Notes under the pieces: generated by a model
Database searches by the model: none
Told to the model about the DNA's origin: nothing
Seen by the model: only the letters and a program-made list of their open reading frames with translations
Position numbers and translations under genes: made by a program
Source: Immersiella caudata
Taxonomy: Eukaryota; Ascomycota; Sordariomycetes; Sordariales; Lasiosphaeriaceae
Assembly (NCBI GenBank): GCA_030512335.1
Contig: JAULSU010000003.1
Span: 2,480,001-2,544,000, forward strand
DNA length: 64,000 bases
Reading direction: 5' to 3'
Shown: positions 13,689-24,202 of the stretch, piece after piece
How the letters are laid out: each line of letters starts with the position of its first letter
How positions within the stretch are numbered: position 1 is the stretch's first letter

Positions 13689-13697
13689 ATCAGATAA
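13689..13697 (+). promoter_or_regulatory. SreA/SRE-type GATA-factor site
   Basis: The sequence ATCAGATAA matches ATCWGATAA, the known site of fungal iron-responsive GATA repressors (SreA, SRE, Sre1, Urbs1). A copy with one mismatch, ATCAGATCA, directly precedes it at 13681-13689 and shares one base. The site lies about 815 bp upstream of a siderophore-type MFS transporter, a typical target class of these repressors. Binding is inferred. Confidence 0.55.
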
Positions 13698-13989
13698 TCT
13701 GCAGCCAATGGCGGCGCGGGGAGGCTTGCAGGCTGCGGGTCCCCCTGCGTGCGAATCCCTGCAAGGTCGCGTCGGGCTTTGGTTGAAGAGAGGGTGACGA
13801 AAAGAACTTCGGCGCATTTCAACTCGAGCAAGCGGAAACCGTTGGGGGGATGGTTTGCAGGCTTGGTGAGGGCTTGTGAGAGGGCGTTTACGTAGGGTGC
13901 AGGATTGATAGGCTGTGAGAGGGAACCCGGGAGGGAATCGGGGTGAGACACATGGGCACGACACACCCACCTCACACCATACATCAGGC

Positions 13990-14008
13990 GGGGGGGGGGG
14001 GGGGGGGG
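13990..14008 (+). repeat. Poly-G tract, 19 nt
   Basis: Nineteen consecutive G within the promoter region of the transporter gene. Such a run could form a quadruplex or simply be a slippage-prone homopolymer, so its assembled length may be unreliable. Confidence 0.9.
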
Positions 14009-14512
14009 CTTGGAGGTGTGGGAGGTGGTTAGCGCGGGAAGAGCGTGGGATGCAATGACTGGGTTGGGTTGAAGAGTGAGACTTTTAAGGGAGACAGGTT
14101 AGTTTTTTCTGAGAACCTTGACTTTTATTTCAGTTTTATTGAGTTGGGTTCTGGATGAAGCAACCAAAACTGCTCGCGCTTCGAATGGAAACCAGAGACT
14201 GTCGTTGTTGGGCGGCTTCTTCTGTTGTTACCTGAACGGCTGCCAGGCACCCGGCGGTGATCATTCGCTGTCTCGTTTTCGTCCTTTCTCTATGCGACCG
14301 TCACAAGCTCGGGATTGCGACTTCCACCTCGGCGAGCTCGTTGCCTTGCCTGGAAGCGGCTGGGGACGGTTTCCCACTGCGACTCCATAATAACGATCAA
14401 CCGATACCCGCTCCCGTTTCCGCTCGTGGTTCTAGATCTCGATTTTATCGCTTCGAAGCATTGATATCCTCGTCTATTTGTCGAGTTTATTTGTTTGGTT
14501 GGTTTTTGCGGG

Positions 14513-16618
14513 ATGACGATACAAAGTTCCCCGAATGTGCGGAGAGGATCAGTTGCGGATTCATCTAACACCGATGACGGGAAGCTTGCTGCGAGCCCGT
14601 CGACTGCAAATTCACTCAAAATGGTTGGCGACAGTAACGGAAATGAGAGCGCGTCCCTGATGGCCCACGATGATGGCGGGTTTCGGGGCGGGCCCCTGGG
14701 AACGAACTACGGCGCCGCAGCGGGATCCGACTATGATGGCGACACCGAGAGCACGAACGACTCGTCGTCTACGAATCCCGAGGTCCAGGACGGCGTCAGA
14801 CGTATCGAAGCGGTTGCGCGGACATGGTCGAAGTGGGGTTTGGCGGTGGCATACATGAGCATCCTCCTCATGGCCTTTACGACATCGCTCGAGGGCCAGG
14901 TCACTTACCCCCTTGCCGCCTTCGCCGTCAGCTCTTTCAACAACCACTCGCTGCTTTCGACGGTATACGTCGTCCAGAATGTGGTCAACGCAGTCATCAA
15001 GCCCCCCATGGCCAAGATCGCAGATGTGTTTGGCCGGCTCGAGGCCTTCTCCATCTCGGTGGTCCTTCTTGTCTTGGGCTACATCCAAATGGCTGCCTCC
15101 AAAAATGTCGAGACATATGCGTCGGCCCAAATCTTTTACTCGGCGGGTAGCACCGGCTTGCAGATTCTACAGCAGGTTTTCATCGCTGACACGAGCAACT
15201 TCCTGAACCGGGCCTTGTTCTCGAGCCTCCCGGACAGCCCCTTTCTCGTCACAGTGTGGATTGGGCCGGTCATTGCATCCGCCATCCTCGCCAACTCGAC
15301 CTGGCGCTGGGGGTACGGCATATGGGCAATGATCTTGCCCGTGGCCTTCTTTCCCTTGGCCCTCAGCCTCTTCCTCAACGGCCGGAAAGCCGAGCGCATG
15401 GGTCTGCTTAAGAAGCGTCGCCACGCACACGATGACGAGCCCGCCTCGGCAACCATCAAGCGCTTCTTTTTCGAACTCGACGTCGTTGGGACATTCCTGT
15501 TCAGCGCCGGCCTCTCCCTGATCCTAATCCCGCTCACCCTCATCTCGCGCTCTCCCGATGGCTGGCACGACCAAACCTACCTCGCCATGATTGCCACAGG
15601 AATCTTTCTCCTCGTACTGTTTCCCTTCTGGGAATCCCGGCCTTCTCTCGCCCCCCATCCGCTCCTCCCACTCGACCTCCTTCGCTCGCGGACCTTTTGC
15701 GCCGGTTGTGCCCTCGGGTTCTTCTGGTTCATGATATTCTACATTGCCGTCCAGCCCTACTTTTACAGCTACCTTCTGGTCTCGCTCAACCTCCCCGTTT
15801 CCCAGGCCGGGCCCATCACCCAAACCTTCTCCTTTGCCTCCACCATCGCAGCCATCGCCGCCTCGCTGCTCATCCGCCGAGCCAGGACCGCCCCGCGTCC
15901 TAGACCATACATCCTCTTCGGCGCATCCCTTTACACCCTCGCCGTCCTCATTCTCCTCCGCACCCGAACCCGCTCCGCCTCTCTCGCAACCCTTTTCGCA
16001 GCACAGGCCACGTTGGGCGCCGGCGCAGGACTAATGCACGTCGCCACCCAGCTCGCAGTCCAAGCCTCCTGCGGCTCTCACCATGCTCATGTCGGTGTAG
16101 CCACAGCAGCCTTCCTCACCATCGTCGAGGTTGGTGCCGCAGTAGGAAGTGCTCTTTCAGGGGCAGTGTGGGGCCGTCTTGTGCCTGCCAAGTTGGTGGA
16201 GTACCTCCCTGAGGCCATCAAGAAGGAAGCCCCAAAGATATACGCGAGCGTCGTGGTGGCGAGGAGCTATGCCTGGGGGAGTGTTGAGCGGGAGGCCATT
16301 GCGAGGGCGTATCAGGAGACTATCACGGTGCTGCTCTGGATTGCTGCGTGTATGTGTATCCCGCTTTTGTTGGTCGCCTTGGCGGTGGAGGATGAGAGGG
16401 CGGATGAGTGTGGGGAGGTCGCGGGGTTGGTTGTTGGCGGTGGAAGTAACATTGCTGCGAGCCAGGGCAGCGCTGAAAGTGTGGAAGTGAGTGAAAGGAA
16501 AGGGTGGCTGGTGCCCTGGACCTGGCGGCTGAGGTGGGATAGGGGGGATCAAAATGGGTCTAAGAAACCTGCGGGGTCTGGAATGAGTGGCAGTGAGCGG
16601 GAACAGCTTCTTGGGTAG
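14513..16618 (+). CDS. MFS siderophore-iron transporter (ARN/SIT family)
   Basis: Single-exon 701-residue membrane protein. A hydrophilic Ser/Asp-rich N-terminus of about 105 residues is followed by 13-14 predicted hydrophobic segments, as in siderophore-iron transporters (yeast Arn/Sit, Aspergillus Mir). Family features seen: the first loop after TM2-3 reads KIADVFGRLEAF (the D-x2-GR-x-E motif), TSLEGQVTYPLAAFAVSSF lies in TM1, and a long extracellular loop precedes the last helix (IYASVVVARSYAWG, where the family often has a Y/F-rich loop). The tail is Gly/Ser-rich and cytosolic. It probably imports ferric siderophores by proton symport at the plasma or a vesicle membrane. The start is the ATG at 14513; earlier in-frame codons are not ATG. 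An iron-repressor-type GATA element upstream fits this assignment. It ends 306 bp from the convergent oxidoreductase gene. The exact siderophore cannot be read from sequence. Confidence 0.88.
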   Translation: MTIQSSPNVRRGSVADSSNTDDGKLAASPSTANSLKMVGDSNGNESASLMAHDDGGFRGGPLGTNYGAAAGSDYDGDTESTNDSSSTNPEVQDGVRRIEAVARTWSKWGLAVAYMSILLMAFTTSLEGQVTYPLAAFAVSSFNNHSLLSTVYVVQNVVNAVIKPPMAKIADVFGRLEAFSISVVLLVLGYIQMAASKNVETYASAQIFYSAGSTGLQILQQVFIADTSNFLNRALFSSLPDSPFLVTVWIGPVIASAILANSTWRWGYGIWAMILPVAFFPLALSLFLNGRKAERMGLLKKRRHAHDDEPASATIKRFFFELDVVGTFLFSAGLSLILIPLTLISRSPDGWHDQTYLAMIATGIFLLVLFPFWESRPSLAPHPLLPLDLLRSRTFCAGCALGFFWFMIFYIAVQPYFYSYLLVSLNLPVSQAGPITQTFSFASTIAAIAASLLIRRARTAPRPRPYILFGASLYTLAVLILLRTRTRSASLATLFAAQATLGAGAGLMHVATQLAVQASCGSHHAHVGVATAAFLTIVEVGAAVGSALSGAVWGRLVPAKLVEYLPEAIKKEAPKIYASVVVARSYAWGSVEREAIARAYQETITVLLWIAACMCIPLLLVALAVEDERADECGEVAGLVVGGGSNIAASQGSAESVEVSERKGWLVPWTWRLRWDRGDQNGSKKPAGSGMSGSEREQLLG

Positions 16619-16924
16619 GAGCTCTCGTGGAGGCGGATGACCACTGGGGAGGCTGAATGATAGATGTGATGAGCCAGCACATTTATGAAGATCATGACAG
16701 CATTGGGCAGTATTTGCCTAGTTTCTTGTTGGGACAGCATTTATTTCGTTTAGGCATAGCGCACCTCAAATACCCTTGCAGTTGTAATACAGGATTTTAA
16801 ATTCAAGGCCTCAGGCGAGGTCATCGTCCTTCTTGTGTGGCCACAGATGTACGAGAGCTCCTATCTGCACAGTTTTTGGGGTTGGTTATCTCAGGGCAGC
16901 ATCGACGACCTCATTCATGCCGAC

Positions 16925-18444
16925 TCACTCGGCAACATCTATAATCTTGTTCTCGAATCGAAATCCATGTCTATCCAGCCTGTCAATAAACCCCTGCCCA
17001 AGACAAGCCGCCGTGTATACTCCACCGGGGAGGTCTACATCATCCTCGAGCAGCGTCGCCGCAGCCTCTCCAAGCAGAATACCCGTGACTACCACCAATC
17101 AGTTAGCCCTTTTTCCATCACCTCCCATTCGATCAAAAGTAAACTCACGATAATAATTCGGCCCGTTATACCAAGCCCGACAATACGCCCTCTTCTTCGA
17201 GCCCTCCTCATCCGGGGTTCCGACAGCGCGGTACTCAATCTCATCCTTTTTGGCTTCCTCAAGTGGGGCGCCTTCCCCCGGGGGCGTGACGTATTTGGCG
17301 ACAAAGGAACGTAGAAACGGAGTTACCATTACCAGCGCGAATACCATCAGAGATACATGGATGGTGAGTCCGGAAAGGAAGTTCTTTGTGCGCATGTACT
17401 GCTTGAAGGAGAAATTGGGACCGTAAGCTTGGTCTTTGCGGCTGGGGAGGGTTTGGAAAAGGCCCCATGTGCGCTCGACAAGGGCGCCGTCGGTGCGGTC
17501 GGCGATGGAGGTGGTTTGGAGACCGAGGATGGGGTGGCGGAAGACGCCGGTGAAGCGGGACAGGAGGGATGGGGAGGGAGGATGGGCGGGGTGTGGGTTT
17601 GGGATGGGGGAGAGGGCGAAGGGTTTGAAGGCGGTGAGAGCTTCGCGAACGGGGATGGCTTCAAAGAGGGTCAGGACGGTCGACAGCGTGCCACCGGACG
17701 GGGCACCTTTGATGCGGAGGGAGACGGTGACGTCGCGGAGCTTAGTGGCGTTACCGAGGGAGGAACGGAGGGTCGAGGCGAGGGAGTAGGTTACCAGATC
17801 GGAGGGGGCTGATTCAATGCCGATTTGTGGAATCATGATGGCGCCGGTCTGCGGCAAATATCAGCTCATTATCTCCTCCTTGGGAAATTTTCTGTTGTCT
17901 CGGGAGCCGAGAGAGAGTTTTCGCTCCTGAGACAACAGAAAAAGGACAAAACAGGAAGAAATACACTCCAATTTGCACTCACAGAGGATGCTTGCGAGGC
18001 ATAGCGAGCGATCATGCGGGAGACAAAAGGGACCTCCCCGGTTGCGTCGAGATAGTGGGTTCCGGCCGAGGCGCAAGCCTTGACGGCAGCCTCACCATGG
18101 CGAGCATATGGGCCTACGGTGGTGATAAGGACGAAGGTCTTCCGAGCTAGGGCAGAGAGATCATTGTCGGTGAGAGCGCAAACCTCGACGGAAGGGGGTC
18201 GGCGGTCGGGGTTCCATTCGCGGCATTGGGCGGCAACTTGTTCTAGTTTCACGCGGGACCGACCTGCCACGGCCCATTTCAAATCTGTAGGCAAGCTGGT
18301 TGCGATGTGTTGGGCCGTGAACTTCCCCGTGTAGCCTATTATTTCTTAGCATCGCATCTCTTGCTCAGGGGTGCTTGATATGTACCGACCAGTTGCGCCG
18401 AAGACGACGACGTCATATTCGCGGTCGTGCTTTTTCAAGGACAT
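16925..18444 (-). CDS. Saccharopine dehydrogenase-like oxidoreductase
   Basis: About 423 residues from exons 18444-18390, 18335-17983, 17848-17149 and 17088-16925 (minus strand). The N-terminus carries a Rossmann dinucleotide motif, VVVFGATGYTG, split by the first intron. The PYARHGE and HYLDATGEVPF stretches and the GIESAPSDL segment are typical of saccharopine-dehydrogenase-like oxidoreductases (SCCPDH type; related to mycobacterial trans-acting enoyl reductases). A hydrophobic segment near residues 300-325 (SLMVFALVMV) suggests membrane or lipid-droplet association. The last exon supplies the conserved LxGGVYTAACLGQGF ending; without that splice the frame would stop early, which supports the intron 17089-17148. 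Substrate unknown; true lysine-pathway activity is unlikely for this subfamily. Shares a 655-bp divergent promoter with eL43. The third intron in transcript order of unusual interest is 17849-17982, which contains a hairpin. Confidence 0.88.
17888..17942. repeat. Inverted repeat (20-bp arms, 15-nt loop) inside an intron
   Basis: Arms 17888-17907 and 17923-17942 are complementary at 19 of 20 positions, with the loop at 17908-17922. The repeat lies wholly in the 134-nt intron 17849-17982 of the oxidoreductase gene, between the GTGAGT donor and the CTGAT branch site. It has no obvious target-site duplication, so it is not clearly a MITE. Confidence 0.9.
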
Positions 18445-19099
18445 GGTGAGAGGAGAGAACCGCCACGCGGGTGAGTAGGTTGCGTACGAACAAAAGGGTG
18501 AATATGTTCCGAAAATGCGCGGCGCGGATGCGAGAGACAGTAGATGCCGTCAATTACGCGGGCTAAAGCTATCTACGGCAGGGAGGATTAAGGTACGAGG
18601 ACTCGGATGCTATCGTCATAAGCGGGACGGTCAAGTCCCAGCAACAAAGCGACCCACCGCGAACGACCTCGGTAGCACGTCCCCAATCGACCTGCGACCC
18701 GGAGAGCTGGTTGCGGCTTTGCTCACCATTCCCCCGTCTAAAATAGAAGGAAAAAACTTTGGGTATCATTGAACTTGTATCTCATAGGTCGAACCAAATT
18801 CCCAGTTGAGGAATTTAGGACCAGCCTCAGCAGCCATCACTTCATCGGGGAGGCGGAAACGGAAAGGAGTGGCAGCCGGCAGACAGGCGGTGTTTTCCTG
18901 GCAGGTGCCACATTTGCCGCCCCACATCCGCCAAGAATTCAAGCCCTGGCCCCACACAATTGGGCGGTGGGTGGTGGGCGCCCTTTCCGCACACTTCGAA
19001 AATTCCCTTTGGCGAGAAAGAGCATTCCGAACTTCCTTCCACCTCCGCCAAAATCACCGACCCTTTCGAGACCAACACCCTCGATCCCTCACACTCAAA
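18445..19099. other. Divergent promoter between oxidoreductase and eL43
   Basis: 655 bp between two outward-facing start codons. No gene is supported. It presumably carries the strong ribosomal-protein promoter of eL43 on the right; no named element is recognised with confidence. Confidence 0.6.
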
Positions 19100-20285
19100 A
19101 TGTCTAAGCGCACTAAGAAGGTCGGCATCTCCGGCAAGGTATGTCAAAATCAATCCCTCAAAATCCAATTCATCGCGAGAAAATGCGCTGACGCGGGTAA
19201 CAGTACGGTACAAGGTATGTCACCAAATATCTTCTTGCCAGATCGATATTCAACATTTTTCTCGATGACTGCTGCGCCTGAGCTGCCCTGGACCGCTGCC
19301 AAATCGATTTCAACTGGCCTCCGCCACCATTTGGATCAGGGGAAGTGTTTACCCGACGACGGAAACTAGAGGGCGCCGCAAATGCGGATGGAACGGTGGA
19401 AGGTCTACTGTGAAAGACTCGACGATTCCGCGAACGGCTGGACTACTTGGTCTCTGAAGACGTCTTGGTTATGGCGGCTACATTTATTGGCGTATCTTGG
19501 TTTCCGATTCGAGGACAATGCAGTGCGGCATGTCGAATCTGTGAGGCATGACAGCGTCAATATGGCTCCAGGCCAGCGGCAGCAGCAGCTCAGGCGCCGC
19601 ATCTCTGATCAACGGGTGACCATTCGGGAAGGGTATACTAACAGAGACCCTCTAGATACGGTGCTTCGCTCCGTAAGCTCGTCAAGAAGCAAGAAGTGTC
19701 CCAGCACGCCAGATAGTGAGTCTCCCGTCTCCTCCTCGCCAATGTCCTCTGTCTCCAGTAGCTATCCGAGTCTGTTGGAGAAGAGAGGGCGCGCTTCGAT
19801 ATCGCTTGACAGTTGGCGCTAACTTTGTTCAGCACCTGCAGTATGTGATTCCAGACACGGCGAAGCCGTAGTTGCTTAAACGCAATGGGGCTTCCTGCTA
19901 CAATGCGGCCCAGCGGCGCCTCGCTGGTTTAATAACCGTTGCTGACGTTTCGGCCTGCAATAGCATTCTGCGGAAAGGACAGCGTGAGGCGCTCTGCTGT
20001 TGGTATCTGGGTACGTGCAGCTGAATCATCAATCTGGGTGCCTGGAACGCCAAAGTTTTAGCTCTTTATGATTGCCCCCACGTCCTCGACTATAGAAGTG
20101 ACTAACTCGGCTCCTCTAGTCCTGCAAGTCGTGCAAGAAGACTATGGCTGGTGGTGCTTACACTGTCTCGTAAGTCTTGATCAAGGTACATCATATGAGC
20201 TCAATACTTACCAAAACATAGGACACCCGCTGCGGCCGCCATGCGTTCCACTCTCCGCAGACTTCGCGAGATTGCCGATGTTTAG
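19100..20285 (+). CDS. RPL43: 60S ribosomal protein eL43 (L43/L37a)
   Basis: Seven exons, 19100-19138, 19204-19214, 19656-19715, 19833-19840, 19964-20010, 20120-20169 and 20222-20285, join into 279 nt and give exactly the 92 residues expected for eL43. The N-terminus MSKRTKKVGISGKYGTRYGA and the zinc finger C39-x2-C42 ... C57-x2-C60 are characteristic. It binds 25S rRNA near the E site of the large subunit. Introns are 65, 441, 117, 123, 109 and 52 nt; all have GT-AG ends and most have clear CTAAC/CTGAC branch sites. Exons 2 and 4 are microexons of 11 and 8 nt, which ORF-based gene finders will miss. The frame closes only if both are included. Identity is certain; the exact junctions are read by eye but each is forced by frame and conservation. 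Confidence 0.95.
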
Positions 20286-22136
20286 AGGGATATCGGAGGG
20301 CATGTTTTGGTTTTCGGGTCCGGTGTCAGGGAAAAGGCCAATGGGGTCATTGCACTATGCTTTCAGCCAGAGGAAACGGCTGGTCGATCAATGAGAGTTT
20401 CCTGAACAACGAGATTGATGCTTTATGTGATCATGTCGTTATACAAACCTTGTGTGTCTAGGTGTGGGAAGAATATGCAGAACTGGAAATGGGTCCCAGG
20501 CCTGGCTGATTTCATGTCTTGAGGCACCGAGGGTGGTTGGTGCCATGCAAAGCCCCTATTGGCTGTCGGCTCTTTCGCCCTGACATATTCTTCGGTGTGT
20601 ACCTGATTGCGCGGTGATGACCACATCATCGCCCTCAGCGATCCTTGCCACGTCACCTATTGTAGGTAGACCCTGGCGCCCGGCTTATATCCACGGCCTG
20701 CCTTGCGCTCCTTTAAAGTACTGTTCACGGGTGGCTGCCCACGCATTTGGCAAAGTTGAAACGAGACAGCCGAAGTAGATCGGTGATTGTGGGCCTAGAA
20801 GGAAGTTTCTGCTCCGAGAAAGAAAGAAAAAACACGGGAATGGCTTTTGGCGGTAATGTCACAGCTCCCTGCAGCAGTGGGTCGGCGAGCCATGGACCGC
20901 CGCTTCAGTGAGAAGGTCTGGGGGCTTCGACAAAACGAAAGAGACACCAATGGATTCTTAAAATGTAAACAGACATCGGACATTATCAGATACCTCTTCT
21001 CAGAAAGTAATGACTCTGAAGAGGCTGGTCTGTTGGATACCCGGTCAAGCGACCATTGACGGCTTATGCAACCCACCAGAACGGGGGCAATCGGATCCGC
21101 AACTACCTATGGCTCGGCAACGCGGGAATGGAGCTCCGTCAAACACCCCCAACAACCGCAGCTTGCGCAACATTGACCTGGAATCGACGCCGGCATCCCG
21201 CCTTTGAGGGAGAGGGGTAAATAAAGTCACTGAGCCAGACAGATGACTGGGGAGTTGGCGGGGTTGGAGAGGCTCGATCGTCCGTGCAGAATGCACCTAC
21301 CTGTTAGTTACTGTCATGCACGGCAGAGTTGGGGAATTCGAGTTTTGAGGTGAACACAGGAATGGGCTGAAGGTTGATCGAGAGGCGTTGGTAGGCAACC
21401 AGCTGATCAGCCCGTTTCGCGAACACGGATGCACTTTATCTACAGTTTTCCCCCTTCAGCTTTTTATCGACGGCGAAACTCAAAACTTGGGTCAGCCCGT
21501 CTTGGGATCTGCTTTCCAAACAAACAGGCCCCCAGCACAGCATCAGCCTTCCTTCATCATCGGTGACTCGATTCCTGTCGTCCTGCTCTGTGACGCTGCG
21601 CCTGCTCTGCCGCACACAATCCCCCACCTTTGGGACCCCCGGGCTGTCAGCTGGCCTCCTGGCACAGATCAAGAGTTGGCTGGTGACTGCGCTGACTGGT
21701 GCAACCCTCGCCGACTGGTTCGAGATCGGGGTGCCTGGTGATTGGCCGACACGCCCCTCGGCTGCACTAATAACGCCTGGCGCTGCAAGAAAGTCCCGTC
21801 TCCAGTGCGGGCGGCACCTTTCCTCCCTTTCCCGTCTTTCTCCCACAAAGCAGCCCGCAGCCCGCAGCCCCTCCCTAAAGCCAGGGGCTATCCAGCGGTC
21901 CACTTTTCTTCCTTCTCTTTCACTGCTGGCCACAGCACTCCCCTCTGCTGCAACTCCTGACCTCCCAGCGACTGCCTCAGCACTGGAGCCAAACCGCGCT
22001 CTCGAACTCGCAATCGAGCACCGCTTCATCCATCATTTCCATCCTCAATTCGACGGAAAACACCATCAACCGCAATCGGCTTACATGACGTCCTCAATTC
22101 CAGTCATTTCAATCACAACTTGGCCCGATACCTACG
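20286..22136. other. Intergenic region and 5' leader of the RING-PHD gene
   Basis: No gene supported. The right-hand part is pyrimidine-rich and probably the leader of the next gene; it holds the uORF at 22085-22144. Longer open frames here (for example the one running from 21563) begin with non-ATG codons and have no recognisable features. Confidence 0.55.
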
Positions 22137-22144
22137 ATGGCTGA
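22085..22144 (+). promoter_or_regulatory. Upstream ORF overlapping the RING-PHD start codon
   Basis: ATG at 22085 opens a 19-codon frame that stops with TGA at 22142-22144, eight bases into the main coding region (ATG at 22137) and in a different frame. If it is in the transcript, ribosomes that start on it cannot reach the main ATG by simple reinitiation downstream, so it should lower translation. Its presence in the mRNA is not shown by the sequence alone. Confidence 0.5.
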
Positions 22145-24202
22145 TCAATGCATTGTGTGTCTGGAGAACCTGGACATCGAGTCGTCGGCGGCAGCCGCAG
22201 CACTGGCCGCCGTGGTTGCCCCACCAGACCACCACCCCTCCAGCGCTGCTTCCGCTGAAAATAGCAGCCGTTCAGTGGCACCTCCCGCTGTCCCGGTTGC
22301 ACCCACGCTCGATGACTCTTCGAGCCTGAACAGCATCGCATCTCCGAGGCAGCACGAGAATCATGACAATGTAGCCCAGATTCAGATTTGCGGCCATGTG
22401 CTGCACGATTCTTGCTTGCGAGAATGGACTGAAAAGGCAAACAGCTGCCCCATTTGTCGCCAGACCTTCAATCTGGTTCACGTCTATGACAAAGTTGGAG
22501 GTGAGTCGCCACGCCCTTATGCGAGTAAATACTCGTAGAAGTGATGCACGACATCCACGCCTCGCGGGACAAAGCTCAACCGCGCGCCCTTGCTGATCCG
22601 CTTCTTTCAGGAACCTTGCTATCGACTCGCACTGTTGAAGACAAGAAACAAGTTGCCGAATTCGACCCCCAGGTTTGGATCGACGAGAACCCAGAGGAAG
22701 AGGAGGCGCGGATTCCTTGCCCTGTTTGCAACCGGGCGGACCAGGAGGAGATACTGTTGCTCTGCGATGGCTGCGACACACCGTATCATACGCACTGTAT
22801 CGGACTGGACTCTGTCCCTCTCGGTCCCTGGTTCTGCATGGAGTGCGTCGACGCGCTCGGCATCGAGAATCCGGACCCGGGAAGCCCCTTGCAGGAGAAC
22901 CAAGATGCAAGAGAGCGACTTTACTACTTCCCTCGCACGCAGGCTAGCATGCGCCGGGCAAGGCAAAGAGCTCGGTCAGATGAATGGCAAGGCGCATGGG
23001 GTCGCATTGCCGGTAGGATCTGGGATGCGCTCAGCATCGACCTCGACTATCAGGATGACGACGACCAAGTGGTATTTGAGGGCCTCCGTCGCTCGCAGCA
23101 GATCCGCGAGAGAGAGCGCCTTGAGCACGAGCGATGGCAACAGCGGCTAAATATCGCGAGTAGGATGGGCGCCCGGGAAGTCTTTGCAAGAAACATCCCC
23201 AGCGTGTTGGCAAGAGCGGTCCCTGCTCCTCGTCCGCCACCCCAGGAGCCCAGAGAAGTTCAGATGGCCTGGGGCGCTCTCGAAAGGGCCAGAGAAGGGG
23301 AGAACCGTAAGAGGAAATCTCGATCGGCGACGGCAGAGCCTAGTGAGCCACAGCACGAACCGGAAAGGAAGCTCAAACGGCCGCGTACCCGACGACTACC
23401 GACACACCAGAACGGGGAATCGTCTGCGACCGCTTCGAACGCCGCCCCCAGCTTATCCTTGACCCAGACGGAGAACCAAGCCCCGACCGCGTCAAATGGC
23501 CCTCCAGCTACGGTCGAGCCGGCCCCATCTTTTCTGTCGTCATTATTGAAGGAGGTGGAGATGAGTACTCCCTCCGACGAGGAGAAGGTACAGGCTCTTT
23601 ATGGGCGGGTTCCAGGCGCTAACGACGTCTCGTCCCCCGCCGTCGGGTCGCCTTCGCGGACATCATCAATCACCCCCCCACCTATCCACGCGGGCCGACC
23701 CAGTTCCCCGCCCACGATGACGCTGAGCTCCCACATCGAGCCTATTTACCCACCCGCGAATTACTCACCAACGAGATCAACATCACCCAACAAGCACCAC
23801 TCGAGGTCATCCTCACCATCAAAACGCCCAACGCACGAGAGTCGGTCCTCTCCTGAAAACAGTGACTCGGAACGCCGTGGTAGCGCAGAGCTCCGCCAGC
23901 CCCGACCCCGGCGCACCCAACCAATTGTACCACCAAGATCTGAGAATGTGTCGCCTGTCAGAAGCCCTCTGCCACTTGAAGTGAAAGAGAATATCAGCAG
24001 TATCGTACGGAGCGCCTTGAACCCGCATTGGAAATCTAGCAAATTGACCTCGGAACAATACGCGGCGATCAACCGCGACATCTCACGAAAGATCTACGAA
24101 CAGGTGCAAGACCCTACAGCGGTTAGCGAAGACTCCCGGCGAACCTGGGAGACGATGGCGAACCAGGAGGTTGCGCGAGCAGTGGCAGATCTTAGGGCAT
24201 AG
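22137..24202 (+). CDS. RING + PHD finger protein (Asr1/PHRF1-like)
   Basis: 651 residues from exons 22137-22500 and 22611-24202 (GTGAGT donor, TTTCAG acceptor; the splice joins both domains in frame). The RING uses C5-x2-C8, then C85-G-H87, H90, C93 and C104-x2-C107, with a 76-residue Ala/Pro/Ser-rich insert between the second and third ligands. A C4HC3 PHD finger follows at about 157-205 (CPVCNRADQEEILLLCDGCD ... HCIGL ... WFCMEC). The middle is basic and disordered. The C-terminal helix-rich stretch, about 570-651, resembles the SRI-like region of PHRF1. The same order occurs in yeast Asr1 and animal PHRF1, ubiquitin ligases that bind the phosphorylated RNA polymerase II CTD; a nuclear ligase role is inferred from that. 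Confidence 0.88.

Larger units (their letters stand above)
12485..14512. other. Intergenic region upstream of the MFS transporter
   Basis: Holds the 3' end of the scaffold gene and the promoter of the transporter. No gene is supported. It includes a perfect SreA-type GATA element (13689-13697), a further GATA core at 13418-13423 and a 19-G tract (13990-14008). Short upstream ATG frames occur in the presumed leader after 14100. Confidence 0.6.

Noticed and set aside
19215..19655. Possible box C/D snoRNA in the long eL43 intron
   Set aside because: A GATGA-like and CTGA-like motif occur but are too close together and lack a closing stem, so a snoRNA is not supported.
21563..22144. 193-codon frame before the RING-PHD gene
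   Set aside because: It begins with GTG and has no recognisable domain; only its last 20 codons, from a true ATG, are kept as a uORF.
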